Assembly (NCBI GenBank): GCA_017619335.1
Contig: JAFZSP010000050.1
Span: 1-53,532 of the forward strand
DNA: 53,532 bases
Direction: 5' to 3'
Source of the DNA: Bacteroidaceae bacterium
GTDB taxonomy: Bacteria; Bacteroidota; Bacteroidia; Bacteroidales; Bacteroidaceae
The notes beneath the pieces were generated by a model. The model had not been told where the DNA came from and did not search any database. It saw only the letters and a list, made by a program, of their open reading frames with translations. Made by a program: the position numbers and the translations under genes. Below are positions 6,925 through 15,030 of the stretch, one piece after another (positions within the stretch are counted from its first letter, which is position 1; every line of letters starts with the position of its first letter).

Positions 6925-8589
6925 CTACTCCACCTTATGGCAGTAGGCGATGCCGAGTTTGTCATAAAGCTTGAACATGTGGTTCAGCCGCTCCCTGAAG
7001 TTGTCGTAGTTCTTCTGGGCAGGCTGTGTCCACTGCACCTCACTGATGGCATCCAGACGCGGCAATAGCATATAGAAGACGTGTTCCGGATAGGCCACAT
7101 ACTCTGTCCAGAGGTTCACCTGGGCACCGAGGATGTATTTCTGTTCTTCCTCGGAAAGGGCTTCGGGCTGCTGAGGTTCGAAGGAATAGACCTTGCTGAC
7201 GGGAAGATAACCGCCGATGCCAAGGGGCTGTGCGCCAGCGTCTTTCAGCTGATAGTAGTCTATGTAACAGTGGGATGTGGGGGTCATGATGACGCGGTGA
7301 TGCTGCTTGGCTGCCTCGATACCGCCCTGACTTCCACGCCAGCTCATCACGATGCCGCCCTCTGTCAATCCGCCCTCGAGTACTTCGTCCCAACCGATCA
7401 TGTCACGGCCGCGCTCACTCAGGAACTGCTCCATTTCATGATTGACCCAGGTCTGCAACTGGTCTGTCAGGCTGTGCTTGCCGTCCTCCTTCAGACCCAG
7501 TTCCTTGATCTTGGCCTGACACTTGGGGCACTCCTTCCAGCGGTCTTTCGGACACTCGTCACCGCCAATGTGGATGAACTTGGAGGGGAAGACGTCACAG
7601 AGTTCTCCGACGACGGTCTTCAGGAACTTCAGCGTCTCGGGGTTTCCGGGGCAGAGCACATCGCGGCTGACACCCCAGATGGGCCACACGGGATAAGGGC
7701 CACCGGTGCAACCCAGGTTCGGGAAGACGTGCAGCGCACCCATCATGTGACCGGGCAGGTCAATCTCAGGGATGATGTTGATGTAGCGCTCGGCAGCATA
7801 ATTCACGAGTTCGCGGCACTCGGCCTGGGTGTAGTAACCGCCGTAGGGCAGGCCGTCATAGACACCGGTGTTGCGGCCGAGGACGGTCTTCTCGCGCACA
7901 CTGCCTTTCTTGGCCAGTTCGGGCAGAGCCTTGACCTCAAAACGCCAACCCTGATCCTCGGTCAGGTGCCAGTGCAGCTGGTTGCAGCCGTGCAGGGCCA
8001 ACATATCCAAGTACTGCTTGATGACATCCGGAGAGAAATAATGACGTGCGCAGTCCAGCATCGCTCCACGATACACAAAGCGGGGCTCATCTGTAATGGT
8101 GGTAAAGGGGAGTTCGATGGAGCTTACGGCTTTGATGGGGAGCGCCTTGCGGATAGTCTGCACAGCACGGAAGAATCCCACGGGCTTGCGGGCAGCAATC
8201 GTCAGACCGCTCTGGTCAACAGTCAGTATGTAGGCTTCCTGCTGTTGTTCGGTCAGTTCCGCAGGCTTCTGACCCTTCTTGACCTTCTTGGCTTTCTTGT
8301 CGGTGGGGAACCCAAGGACGAAACGGATGGGGGCTTTTTGGTCATCAGGCGTCAGTTGGAGCTTAACCCCTGTCAGTTCCTCCACCCACTGGCGCAGGAA
8401 CTGTACGTTACGAGCCACCTCGGGGTCGCTGGCATCGTATGCTATTCCCATACCCGTCTGGAGGGTAAACACCTGGCTGTCGTCTGTCTGAATGCTCTGG
8501 GGCATAGGAATGACGTGGAAGTCTGCGCGCTCGGCCATCATCAGTGCGGGGGCGCAGACGAGAAGAATGGATAACAGAATCTTTTTCAT
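6925..8589 (-). CDS. beta-N-acetylhexosaminidase, GH20 (copy 1)
   Basis: 554 aa with a signal peptide (MKKILLSILLVCAPALMMA). GH20 enzymes remove terminal GlcNAc or GalNAc by substrate-assisted catalysis. Present: an N-terminal GH20b-type domain (about 25-165), the barrel with GCNQLHWHLTEDQGWRFEV, PEIDLPGH and the catalytic pair HIGGDE (Asp344-Glu345), plus aromatic residues in WTEYVAYPEH. A Lys-rich insert KKAKKVKKGQK lies in the N-terminal domain. It is a close paralogue of 31700-33349. Probably periplasmic or surface, acting on host or bacterial amino-sugar glycans. Confidence 0.93.
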   Translation of the reverse strand: MKKILLSILLVCAPALMMAERADFHVIPMPQSIQTDDSQVFTLQTGMGIAYDASDPEVARNVQFLRQWVEELTGVKLQLTPDDQKAPIRFVLGFPTDKKAKKVKKGQKPAELTEQQQEAYILTVDQSGLTIAARKPVGFFRAVQTIRKALPIKAVSSIELPFTTITDEPRFVYRGAMLDCARHYFSPDVIKQYLDMLALHGCNQLHWHLTEDQGWRFEVKALPELAKKGSVREKTVLGRNTGVYDGLPYGGYYTQAECRELVNYAAERYINIIPEIDLPGHMMGALHVFPNLGCTGGPYPVWPIWGVSRDVLCPGNPETLKFLKTVVGELCDVFPSKFIHIGGDECPKDRWKECPKCQAKIKELGLKEDGKHSLTDQLQTWVNHEMEQFLSERGRDMIGWDEVLEGGLTEGGIVMSWRGSQGGIEAAKQHHRVIMTPTSHCYIDYYQLKDAGAQPLGIGGYLPVSKVYSFEPQQPEALSEEEQKYILGAQVNLWTEYVAYPEHVFYMLLPRLDAISEVQWTQPAQKNYDNFRERLNHMFKLYDKLGIAYCHKVE

Positions 8590-8604
8590 AGTCTTAATTA
8601 GTTA

Positions 8605-8680
8605 TAATTGTGAATTATGAATTATGAATTGTGCATTATGAATTGTGAATTATGAATTATGAATTGTGAATTATGAATTA
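8605..8680. repeat. heptamer filler repeat GAATTAT/GAATTGT
   Basis: The spacer between dnaG and the GH20 gene is almost entirely made of 7-bp units GAATTAT and GAATTGT, about ten in a row. No gene or promoter is visible in it. Confidence 0.85.
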
Positions 8681-8681
8681 C

Positions 8682-10754
8682 TCACCCTATCACACGGTCG
8701 CCTCGCTGGCGACCTATTTCGGATTGAATATTCTTGATCTCCTGGTAACGTCGCATGAGTTCTGTGCAACGCTCTTTGTCTGAGAGAATCGCGGGATCAC
8801 GCATCTGCTGCATGATGGTGCGCAGCTGCTCTTCCACGATGGCCAGCTTGTAATCGGACATCAGATGGGGCAGCAGTTCCACCAGCCGCTCTTCCTCGGG
8901 TTTCACCGGCATACCTTTCTCGTGAATCTTGCTCAACGCCTCGGGATCATGCCCTAACTCATTGGCCAAATCGGCAATGGCCAAGTCCGGATGATTCTCG
9001 AAGTAACGGTCACAGCGGAAGCCCTCACTGCGGAAGTTCTGCAGGGCTTCTTCCAGTATCTGACGATGCAGAGGGCTCTGCAGTTGCAGGCCGTCCTCAT
9101 CCAGCGAATAGCGGATGAACTCCACCACCGTGAGCGGCTGCTCCTGACCTTGTTCGTCTTCCACATTGCACATCACCTTCTCTCCGTGCCGCACGATTTG
9201 CTGGATGAGCAGCCGTTCAGTGGGGAGGAGAAGGGAGGAAGAGGAGGGAGAAGAGGAGGGAGCAGTTTGTATTTGAGTGATGGTAGAGGGATCAACATAC
9301 GAGGGATTCTCGGAATCCTTTGTATCATCAGATATTACAGACTCTCCTCCAGCAGTCAATTGGTGACCACCCTCCCCCTTTAGGGGGAGTGAGGAGGGGG
9401 TCCCTTCCTTTTCCTTTTCTTTCTCTTTCTGCCACTCTTCCCGCATTTTCTTCCGGACCTTAGCCACTGCTGAGGTGATAATGCGCTCCTCGAGTGACAG
9501 CATCTGGGAAGTCTCCTTAATATAGAACGTGCGCGTGATTTCATCGGGAATCACAGCCAGGCTTTCCACGATGTTATTGACCAGACGGGAGAGCTTGATG
9601 GGGTCTCCCTGTGCCTCGGCCAGCAGTAAGTCGGTCTTGAAGCGGATGAAATCCACCTGATGGTCCCGCAGGTACTCCTGATATTCAGTAGCGGTGTGCT
9701 TACGGGCAAAGCTGTCGGGATCATCTCCGTCTGGCAACAGGAGAAGTTTGACGCTCATGCCTTCGGCCAGTAACATATCGATACCACGTTGAGAAGCTTT
9801 GATTCCTGCTGCATCACCGTCATAAATCACCACGATATTCTCCGTGAAGCGATGGATGGCGCGTATCTGTTCGTGGGTCAATGCAGTACCACTGCTGGCG
9901 ACGACGTTTTCCACGCCCTGCTGGTGCATGGCCATCACATCGGTGTAACCCTCCACCAGGTAACAGAGATCCTGCTTGACGATTTCCTTCTTGGCAAAGA
10001 AGAGACCATAAAGCTCGCGTTTCTTGGAGTAAATGACGGATTCGGGCGAATTCTGGTATTTCACCTGCACGCCCTTGGTGCGGCTGTCGAGGACACGACC
10101 GCCGAAGCCCACCACCTTTCCCGAGATGGTGTGAATGGGGAAGATGACGCGATTGCGGAAGCGGTCGTAGGTCTTGCCTTGCTCATTGCGGATGCAGAGT
10201 CCGGTCTTCAGGAGGAACTCCTCATTGTAACCTGCTGCCTTGCCGGCCTGCCACTGGGCATCATATTTATCGGGACAGAAACCCAACTGGAACTTCCGGA
10301 TGAGGTCATCACGGAAGCCGCGCTGCCGGAAGTATGCCAGTCCCACGGCACGTCCGTCAACAGTGTCGTTCAGCTGCTGCTGGAACCACTCGTTGGCCCA
10401 CTCGTTGACCACGAACATACTTTCCCGCTCGCCTTGTTCGGCTTTTTCCTCGTCGGTCTGTTCGCGTTCCTTAATTTCTATGTGGTATTTCTTGGCCAGA
10501 TAACGCAGGGCATCGGGGTAGGTAAGCTGCTCGTGCTCCATGATGAAATGCACGGGCGTGCCGCCCTTGCCGCAGGCAAAGCACTTGCAGATGTTCTTGG
10601 CAGGCGAGACCATGAAGGAGGGCGTGCGGTCATCATGGAAAGGACAGAGCCCCTTCAAGTTCGCTCCTGCTCGCTTGAGGGTCACAAAGTCCGAGACGAC
10701 TTCCACGATGTTCGCCGCGTCCAGTATCCTATCGACGGTCTGCCTGTCTATCAT
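8682..10754 (-). CDS. dnaG: DNA primase DnaG
   Basis: 690 aa. DnaG makes RNA primers at the replication fork. Domains: CHC2 zinc finger (CPFHDDRTPSFMV, CKCFACG), RNA polymerase core with EGYTDV, and TOPRIM acidic residues in YDGDAAGIKAS. The C-terminal part (about 500-690) should be the DnaB-binding domain. Between them a low-complexity linker (EKEKEKEG, SSLPLKGEGG, SSSPSSSSLLL) derives from an inserted palindromic repeat. The start MIDRQTVDRI at 10754 is two bases after the upstream stop and fits the family; a longer frame to 10868 does not. Confidence 0.96.
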   Translation of the reverse strand: MIDRQTVDRILDAANIVEVVSDFVTLKRAGANLKGLCPFHDDRTPSFMVSPAKNICKCFACGKGGTPVHFIMEHEQLTYPDALRYLAKKYHIEIKEREQTDEEKAEQGERESMFVVNEWANEWFQQQLNDTVDGRAVGLAYFRQRGFRDDLIRKFQLGFCPDKYDAQWQAGKAAGYNEEFLLKTGLCIRNEQGKTYDRFRNRVIFPIHTISGKVVGFGGRVLDSRTKGVQVKYQNSPESVIYSKKRELYGLFFAKKEIVKQDLCYLVEGYTDVMAMHQQGVENVVASSGTALTHEQIRAIHRFTENIVVIYDGDAAGIKASQRGIDMLLAEGMSVKLLLLPDGDDPDSFARKHTATEYQEYLRDHQVDFIRFKTDLLLAEAQGDPIKLSRLVNNIVESLAVIPDEITRTFYIKETSQMLSLEERIITSAVAKVRKKMREEWQKEKEKEKEGTPSSLPLKGEGGHQLTAGGESVISDDTKDSENPSYVDPSTITQIQTAPSSSPSSSSLLLPTERLLIQQIVRHGEKVMCNVEDEQGQEQPLTVVEFIRYSLDEDGLQLQSPLHRQILEEALQNFRSEGFRCDRYFENHPDLAIADLANELGHDPEALSKIHEKGMPVKPEEERLVELLPHLMSDYKLAIVEEQLRTIMQQMRDPAILSDKERCTELMRRYQEIKNIQSEIGRQRGDRVIG
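9200..9430. repeat. palindromic and low-complexity insertion in the dnaG linker
   Basis: It contains the palindrome CTCCCCCTTTAGGGGGAG (9372-9389, 7-bp arms), then GAGGAGGGGG, and a purine-rich run GGGAGGAAGAGGAGGGAG near 9234-9268. It belongs to the same family as 1724-1796 and 39880-39967. The dnaG frame is kept. Confidence 0.7.
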
Positions 10755-10756
10755 AG

Positions 10757-12169
10757 TTACTTGACTGCTTCTCCTTTTCCGTCTTCTGTGAGATAGAAGA
10801 GCGGTGCCGGATTGGTTTGTTCCTGCTCGTAATAGTGCAAGCCGCTGTCGTTGGTGCGCGGGTACCACTCACCCAGCAGATTGATCATTTCTGCAGCGGC
10901 CCAGATGACGGGTCCATAGCCGTGGGCAGCAGCAGACGAGACGGGACGATAATAATAGAACGCGGGATCGAAAGCCATTCCAGTGCCCACACACGTGCCA
11001 GCCACCTTTCCTTCCTCGGTAATCTTCGTGCTGATGGCGTGCCAGGCCAACTGCGCCACACCGCCGTAGGTGATACCTTCCAGCCAGCCTTTGCGAATGG
11101 CGTGGGCGATGGAATAGCAGTAAATGGCGGTGGCAGAGGTCTCTAAATAACTGTCTGTGCGGTCCAGCAGCTGATGCCAGAAGCCTTCACTCGACTGCAG
11201 GGCACAGAGTCCGGCCACGTGGGCACGCAGTTGATTGAGGATGAACTCGCGATCTGGATGATTCTCGGGCAACATATCCAACACCTCCACGGTGGTCAGC
11301 AGTGCCCAGCCGTTGGCGCGGGCCCAGTGATAGGTGGGTTGTTGGGCCAGACCTTCCACATAGCCGTGACGGTAGATCTGCTTCTCGGGCACCCACATAC
11401 GCTTCACAAAGTTCTTGTACATCGTGGCAGCCTCGTCAAAGTACTTGGGGTCGTTGAAATAGATGCCAGCGTATGCAATCGTCGGGATTCCCATATACAT
11501 ATCATCCAACCACACGGTGTTATGCTGTGGACGATGGCGGGCAAACATTCCGTCGGGCAGACGGTACTGGCCCTCTTCCACAAAACGGAAGTAGTTGGCA
11601 ATAATAGGGTTGAGGTCATCGGCGCCGAATTTCATCATCGCCGTGCACATCGTGCCGCAGTCGTCCAATGCTCGCGGATGGATAATCTGTTCCATCTGAG
11701 CATCCTCGATGTCGGCCTTGACGGCATCACGTTTCATGAAAGCAGGAACAGCCTTGACCAGCAGGTCAAACTGCCGCTGCACATAATCCTTGTATTTCTG
11801 TTCACCCGTGGCTTTGGCGGCATCGAGCAGTGCCTGATAGGTGATGCCCCATTCGTAGCTACCGATGCGGAAGGCACCTTTCTCCACAATGGCTCCCTCG
11901 GGCAGATTGTCCAACTCGGTAACCTCGTTGCCGTCCTTGTCAATGATGCGGTGGGGCGTGTTGGCATCACAATAGGTGAACACACGCTCGAGTGCGGCCT
12001 TCACCTCGTCAGCCGTGAGTTCCCCGTATGGCACTTTATACTCGGGCTTCAGCAGATGAAGCGGCGTGGTGGAGTCATTGACCTCCTCAGCTGGTGGAGG
12101 AGTGCTGGTGCAGGCGGTGAACACGGCCAGACACATTATTAAGATTAAGAGAGAGAGTAGCTTTTTCAT
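10757..12169 (-). CDS. GH105-family lipoprotein (unsaturated glycuronyl hydrolase-like)
   Basis: 470 aa lipoprotein (VFTACTS). GH105 enzymes remove unsaturated uronic acid left by pectin or ulvan lyases from oligosaccharide ends. Supporting motifs: YEWGITYQALLDAA, TVWLDDMYMGIP, HWARANGWALL (conserved RANGW) and SEGFWHQLLD with YLETSATA, laid out as an (alpha/alpha)6 barrel. It sits between the phosphopantetheinyl transferase gene and dnaG, two bases from the dnaG start. The family could also include related GH88-type hydrolases. Confidence 0.85.
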   Translation of the reverse strand: MKKLLSLLILIMCLAVFTACTSTPPPAEEVNDSTTPLHLLKPEYKVPYGELTADEVKAALERVFTYCDANTPHRIIDKDGNEVTELDNLPEGAIVEKGAFRIGSYEWGITYQALLDAAKATGEQKYKDYVQRQFDLLVKAVPAFMKRDAVKADIEDAQMEQIIHPRALDDCGTMCTAMMKFGADDLNPIIANYFRFVEEGQYRLPDGMFARHRPQHNTVWLDDMYMGIPTIAYAGIYFNDPKYFDEAATMYKNFVKRMWVPEKQIYRHGYVEGLAQQPTYHWARANGWALLTTVEVLDMLPENHPDREFILNQLRAHVAGLCALQSSEGFWHQLLDRTDSYLETSATAIYCYSIAHAIRKGWLEGITYGGVAQLAWHAISTKITEEGKVAGTCVGTGMAFDPAFYYYRPVSSAAAHGYGPVIWAAAEMINLLGEWYPRTNDSGLHYYEQEQTNPAPLFYLTEDGKGEAVK

Positions 12170-12193
12170 ATTGGTGGTTTGAATGATTCTTTA

Positions 12194-12853
12194 TCAATGG
12201 TTGGCGGGTAAGAGACAAATGCATCCTGCATAATCCGGCTCGCCTGTTTGGAGCATCATGAACTGCGCCTCGGATCCCGGCACCTGGGCTGGGAGCTGCA
12301 GGCCTCGGCCCGTGGCTTTGGCGAAAGCTTCGGCCCTGCACCAGCGTTCCGTGAACAGCGCCTCACGGGCTGCCTCGGAGGTGCAGGCAGCCATTGCCGC
12401 ACACTCTTCTGGAGTGAAGACGCGCCGCACTATCTCGGGTTTGTAACGCGTCACGTGCTGGACATCTATTCCAACGCGATAGGCCGACGGACGATTGATC
12501 AGTGCTGCAGCGGCCAGGTGACCAGAGTGGGAGAGGCTGAAATCTCCGGTGCCCACGACGGTGTCCGTGAAGCGGGGTTTGCCGTGCTCGCCCTCGACGT
12601 ATTGCATATTCTTTTCCCGCAGCCCCACATCCTGCAGCAGCATATCCAACAGTCGCGAGACACCGATGCAGAGTGCACGGCCGCGGGGAAACTTATAGGC
12701 CTCTGCTTTTGCCCGACGTTGAGGGGACAGCAGCGGTAGGCTGGCGGCTTGTATCTCGTCCTTCAACAGGTCCGTGACATCACCCACCAACACCCGCAGC
12801 CGAGTGTCTGCCTCCCCCGGAAGGGGAATCGTCTGGTCCAGCAGAATCTTCAT
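12194..12853 (-). CDS. 4'-phosphopantetheinyl transferase superfamily protein
   Basis: 219 aa. These enzymes move phosphopantetheine from CoA to a serine of a carrier protein. Present are VGIDVQHV (Mg-binding Asp) and RWCRAEAFAKATGRGL, the W-x-K-E-A-x-x-K motif with Arg in place of the first Lys and Glu kept. The length matches Sfp/AcpT-like enzymes. The start overlaps the endonuclease stop (TGATG), so translation is coupled. No polyketide or peptide synthase is near, so the substrate is unknown. Confidence 0.85.
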   Translation of the reverse strand: MKILLDQTIPLPGEADTRLRVLVGDVTDLLKDEIQAASLPLLSPQRRAKAEAYKFPRGRALCIGVSRLLDMLLQDVGLREKNMQYVEGEHGKPRFTDTVVGTGDFSLSHSGHLAAAALINRPSAYRVGIDVQHVTRYKPEIVRRVFTPEECAAMAACTSEAAREALFTERWCRAEAFAKATGRGLQLPAQVPGSEAQFMMLQTGEPDYAGCICLLPANH

Positions 12854-14790
12854 CAGCGAATCACCATCTTATGACCATTGCGCACGTAGATGCCCGATTG
12901 CTGGGGCTGATGCGACAGACGACGGCCATCCAGGGTGTACCAGTCAAGGGCATTATGCTCGTTGTTCTGAGATGCAGTCTCGCTGCGCTGCAGAAGCAGG
13001 TCTGCGATGTCGGTGGGCAGTTCCTCACCATCCTCAAACTGGAGACCGAAACTCTTCACGCCAGCCTCAGCCACCAGGGCGGTGGGAAGCGGCAGGTATG
13101 CCTTGCCGGCAGCCAATGTGCCGCCATTGCTCTTGTAGAAGCCGATGCCGTCAGCGCCGTTGGCCAGGATAAAGTTGGTCTTGGAACCGGAAGTCGTTGA
13201 GAGGGCTTTGTCCTGAGTGACACCCACGAGCAGGTTGCTGAGCACAGCCAGACCGTCACCCACGGGAACGGTGTAGGTTCCCTTTTCTCCCATGAGCACG
13301 AGTCCAGTCCCAGCCGGCACATTGGTTACATGCGTGAGGGTGATATTGCCGTGGGTATAGCCGCTGGCGATATAAGCTTTCATACCTTCCACCTCTGAGA
13401 AGTCCAGATCCAGCGTGCTGCAAAACGTGGCGATATTGCTGGCCAACGTGATGTCAAGCTCGGTCTCTGGTTCTGCCTCCTTAGCGGTGTAAATGGTGAT
13501 GGCATCAATGAAACAACGTTTGGCAGAAGTGGCAAACGTGATTTGCGGGTTGGCTGGCACATCTTCAAAGACGGCTTTCACGGTCTCCCAATCGGTGCCC
13601 ATTGTGGCGGTATAGGTTAACTCGTGGCTGAGATTGGTTCCTTCGACAGACACTATCAGCTTGCCTTCCACACTCGTCCATCCTTTCACCTGAGCCGTCA
13701 CCACCAACTGTCCGCCGGCAAAGTTGAGCGCCTTGGAAGTGAGGCTGCCCACCTTGGAACCTGTTCCCAGTTTGACAGCACCGCCAGCCTGATAGGCGGC
13801 ATTGACGGTCGGGAAGTTGTCGTTACCATTCCATCCGCTGGATGAGCCTTGATTTTCTGTACTATTTCCATTGGATGCAGAACTGAAATCCTCTACCAAC
13901 AGCACATCGCCCACCTCCACATCATCACCGGGCTGCGGGATAACGGAGCCGCCGGAGTAATCATACGGAGTGATATAGTACAGCTCTGCGGAAGAGAGGT
14001 CAAAGACATCCTCCATCAGACAGCCCCAGATGAAGTTGGCCAAATCGGGATAATCCACAAACGGGTTACGGTTGCCCTGATAACCGAAGACCCGCTCCTG
14101 GCGTGTCTTCTCCCAGTCACTCACGGGGTCGTCCTCGTTCCACTGCAACAGCAGATTGGTGTATTCACTCTTAATGGTGGGATAGGCTTCCTGATTGAAG
14201 GCACACTCCGCGCCATTCGGGGTCTGCCAGTTGACATTGGGATAGCAGGTGGCCACATAGAAATAGATGCGAGCGAAGTCCCCCTTGTACTCGTCACAAG
14301 GCTCAAAGACTGTTTTGCCGTTGGCGTCCTTGCCCACCTTGATACGATTGTTGCTGTAGGTGATGGCTCCTGTCACCTTACCCACGGGGTAGTTGCTCTT
14401 GGCTCCATTAGCCTCAGAATCAGAGGGAAGCACCTGGAACAGGTCACTGCCCACACTAATGCTGGTGCCCCCGCCCCACCAGCTCTGGGGACAGACGTGC
14501 TCACGATTGAGTCCAGCGCTTTGAGCAGAGCCGTCGGAGACATAATGTTCATTATCAGAGTAATAGTCAAAAATACGCGAAGTGGTGCCCACGACATCTG
14601 TGACGGCGTAGGCTTCCCAAAGGCCATTGTAGCTGATGGTCTTGTGATTGGAGATGATTACGTTCAGTTCAGCCTTGAGGTTGGACTGCTGCTTGCCGTC
14701 AATACGCTTGTAATACGTGTCCGACGGCTGAGCCAGTACAGAGACTGCACTCAGCAGGACAAAAGAAAGAGAAGTAAAGAATCTTTTCAT
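12853..14790 (-). CDS. secreted endonuclease I-family nuclease with C-terminal sorting tail
   Basis: 645 aa with a signal peptide ending VSVLAQ. Residues about 20-280 form an EndA/NucM-type non-specific nuclease: LNREHVCPQSW (catalytic His), SDLFQVLPSD and NYPVGKV are diagnostic. A beta-sandwich (about 290-440) resembles a DUF5017/cleaved-adhesin-like domain. The C-terminus, WYTLDGRRL...GIYVRNGHKMVIR, is a type IX secretion-like sorting tail. It probably degrades extracellular DNA. It heads a run of coupled genes through dnaG. Confidence 0.85.
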   Translation of the reverse strand: MKRFFTSLSFVLLSAVSVLAQPSDTYYKRIDGKQQSNLKAELNVIISNHKTISYNGLWEAYAVTDVVGTTSRIFDYYSDNEHYVSDGSAQSAGLNREHVCPQSWWGGGTSISVGSDLFQVLPSDSEANGAKSNYPVGKVTGAITYSNNRIKVGKDANGKTVFEPCDEYKGDFARIYFYVATCYPNVNWQTPNGAECAFNQEAYPTIKSEYTNLLLQWNEDDPVSDWEKTRQERVFGYQGNRNPFVDYPDLANFIWGCLMEDVFDLSSAELYYITPYDYSGGSVIPQPGDDVEVGDVLLVEDFSSASNGNSTENQGSSSGWNGNDNFPTVNAAYQAGGAVKLGTGSKVGSLTSKALNFAGGQLVVTAQVKGWTSVEGKLIVSVEGTNLSHELTYTATMGTDWETVKAVFEDVPANPQITFATSAKRCFIDAITIYTAKEAEPETELDITLASNIATFCSTLDLDFSEVEGMKAYIASGYTHGNITLTHVTNVPAGTGLVLMGEKGTYTVPVGDGLAVLSNLLVGVTQDKALSTTSGSKTNFILANGADGIGFYKSNGGTLAAGKAYLPLPTALVAEAGVKSFGLQFEDGEELPTDIADLLLQRSETASQNNEHNALDWYTLDGRRLSHQPQQSGIYVRNGHKMVIR

Positions 14791-14868
14791 AAAGGTAAAT
14801 GTGGTTATTCCTGTACAGGAAGAGTTAAGAATACGTTAAAGGATGGTGCATAGCACCGTTTCACGGTG

Positions 14869-14876
14869 CAAAGATA
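14869..14876 (-). promoter_or_regulatory. -7 box TATCTTTG of the endonuclease-dnaG run
   Basis: TATCTTTG on the minus strand, 78 bases before the start at 14790. It may serve the coupled genes down to dnaG. Confidence 0.6.
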
Positions 14877-14940
14877 GTTGTTTTTTGTAAAAAAGGAGAT
14901 ATTTTTCTTCATATTTTGTGTCTGTATGAAGGATTTTACC

Positions 14941-14948
14941 TAACTTTG
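14941..14948 (+). promoter_or_regulatory. promoter of the carboxylase-type gene
   Basis: -7 box TAACTTTG with TTTG at 14915-14918 (22-nt spacer). The leader to 15031 is about 75 nt. Confidence 0.65.
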
Positions 14949-15030
14949 CGCGGGCAAAGCCCCTAAAACGGCAAAAAAACGTCCCACTCAACCACCGATA
15001 AACATATAATTCAACCATAAATCCTACACA

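Noticed and set aside
7081..8574. Long open frame on the plus strand opposite the GH20 gene
   Set aside because: It is a shadow of the GC-rich GH20 gene in the opposite strand, with no signal, motif or promoter.
8605..8680. CRISPR-like array of short repeats
   Set aside because: Units are 7 bp with no spacers, so it is a simple repeat.
14949..15030. Possible riboswitch in the leader of the carboxylase-type gene
   Set aside because: The leader is short and A-rich, with no strong paired structure.
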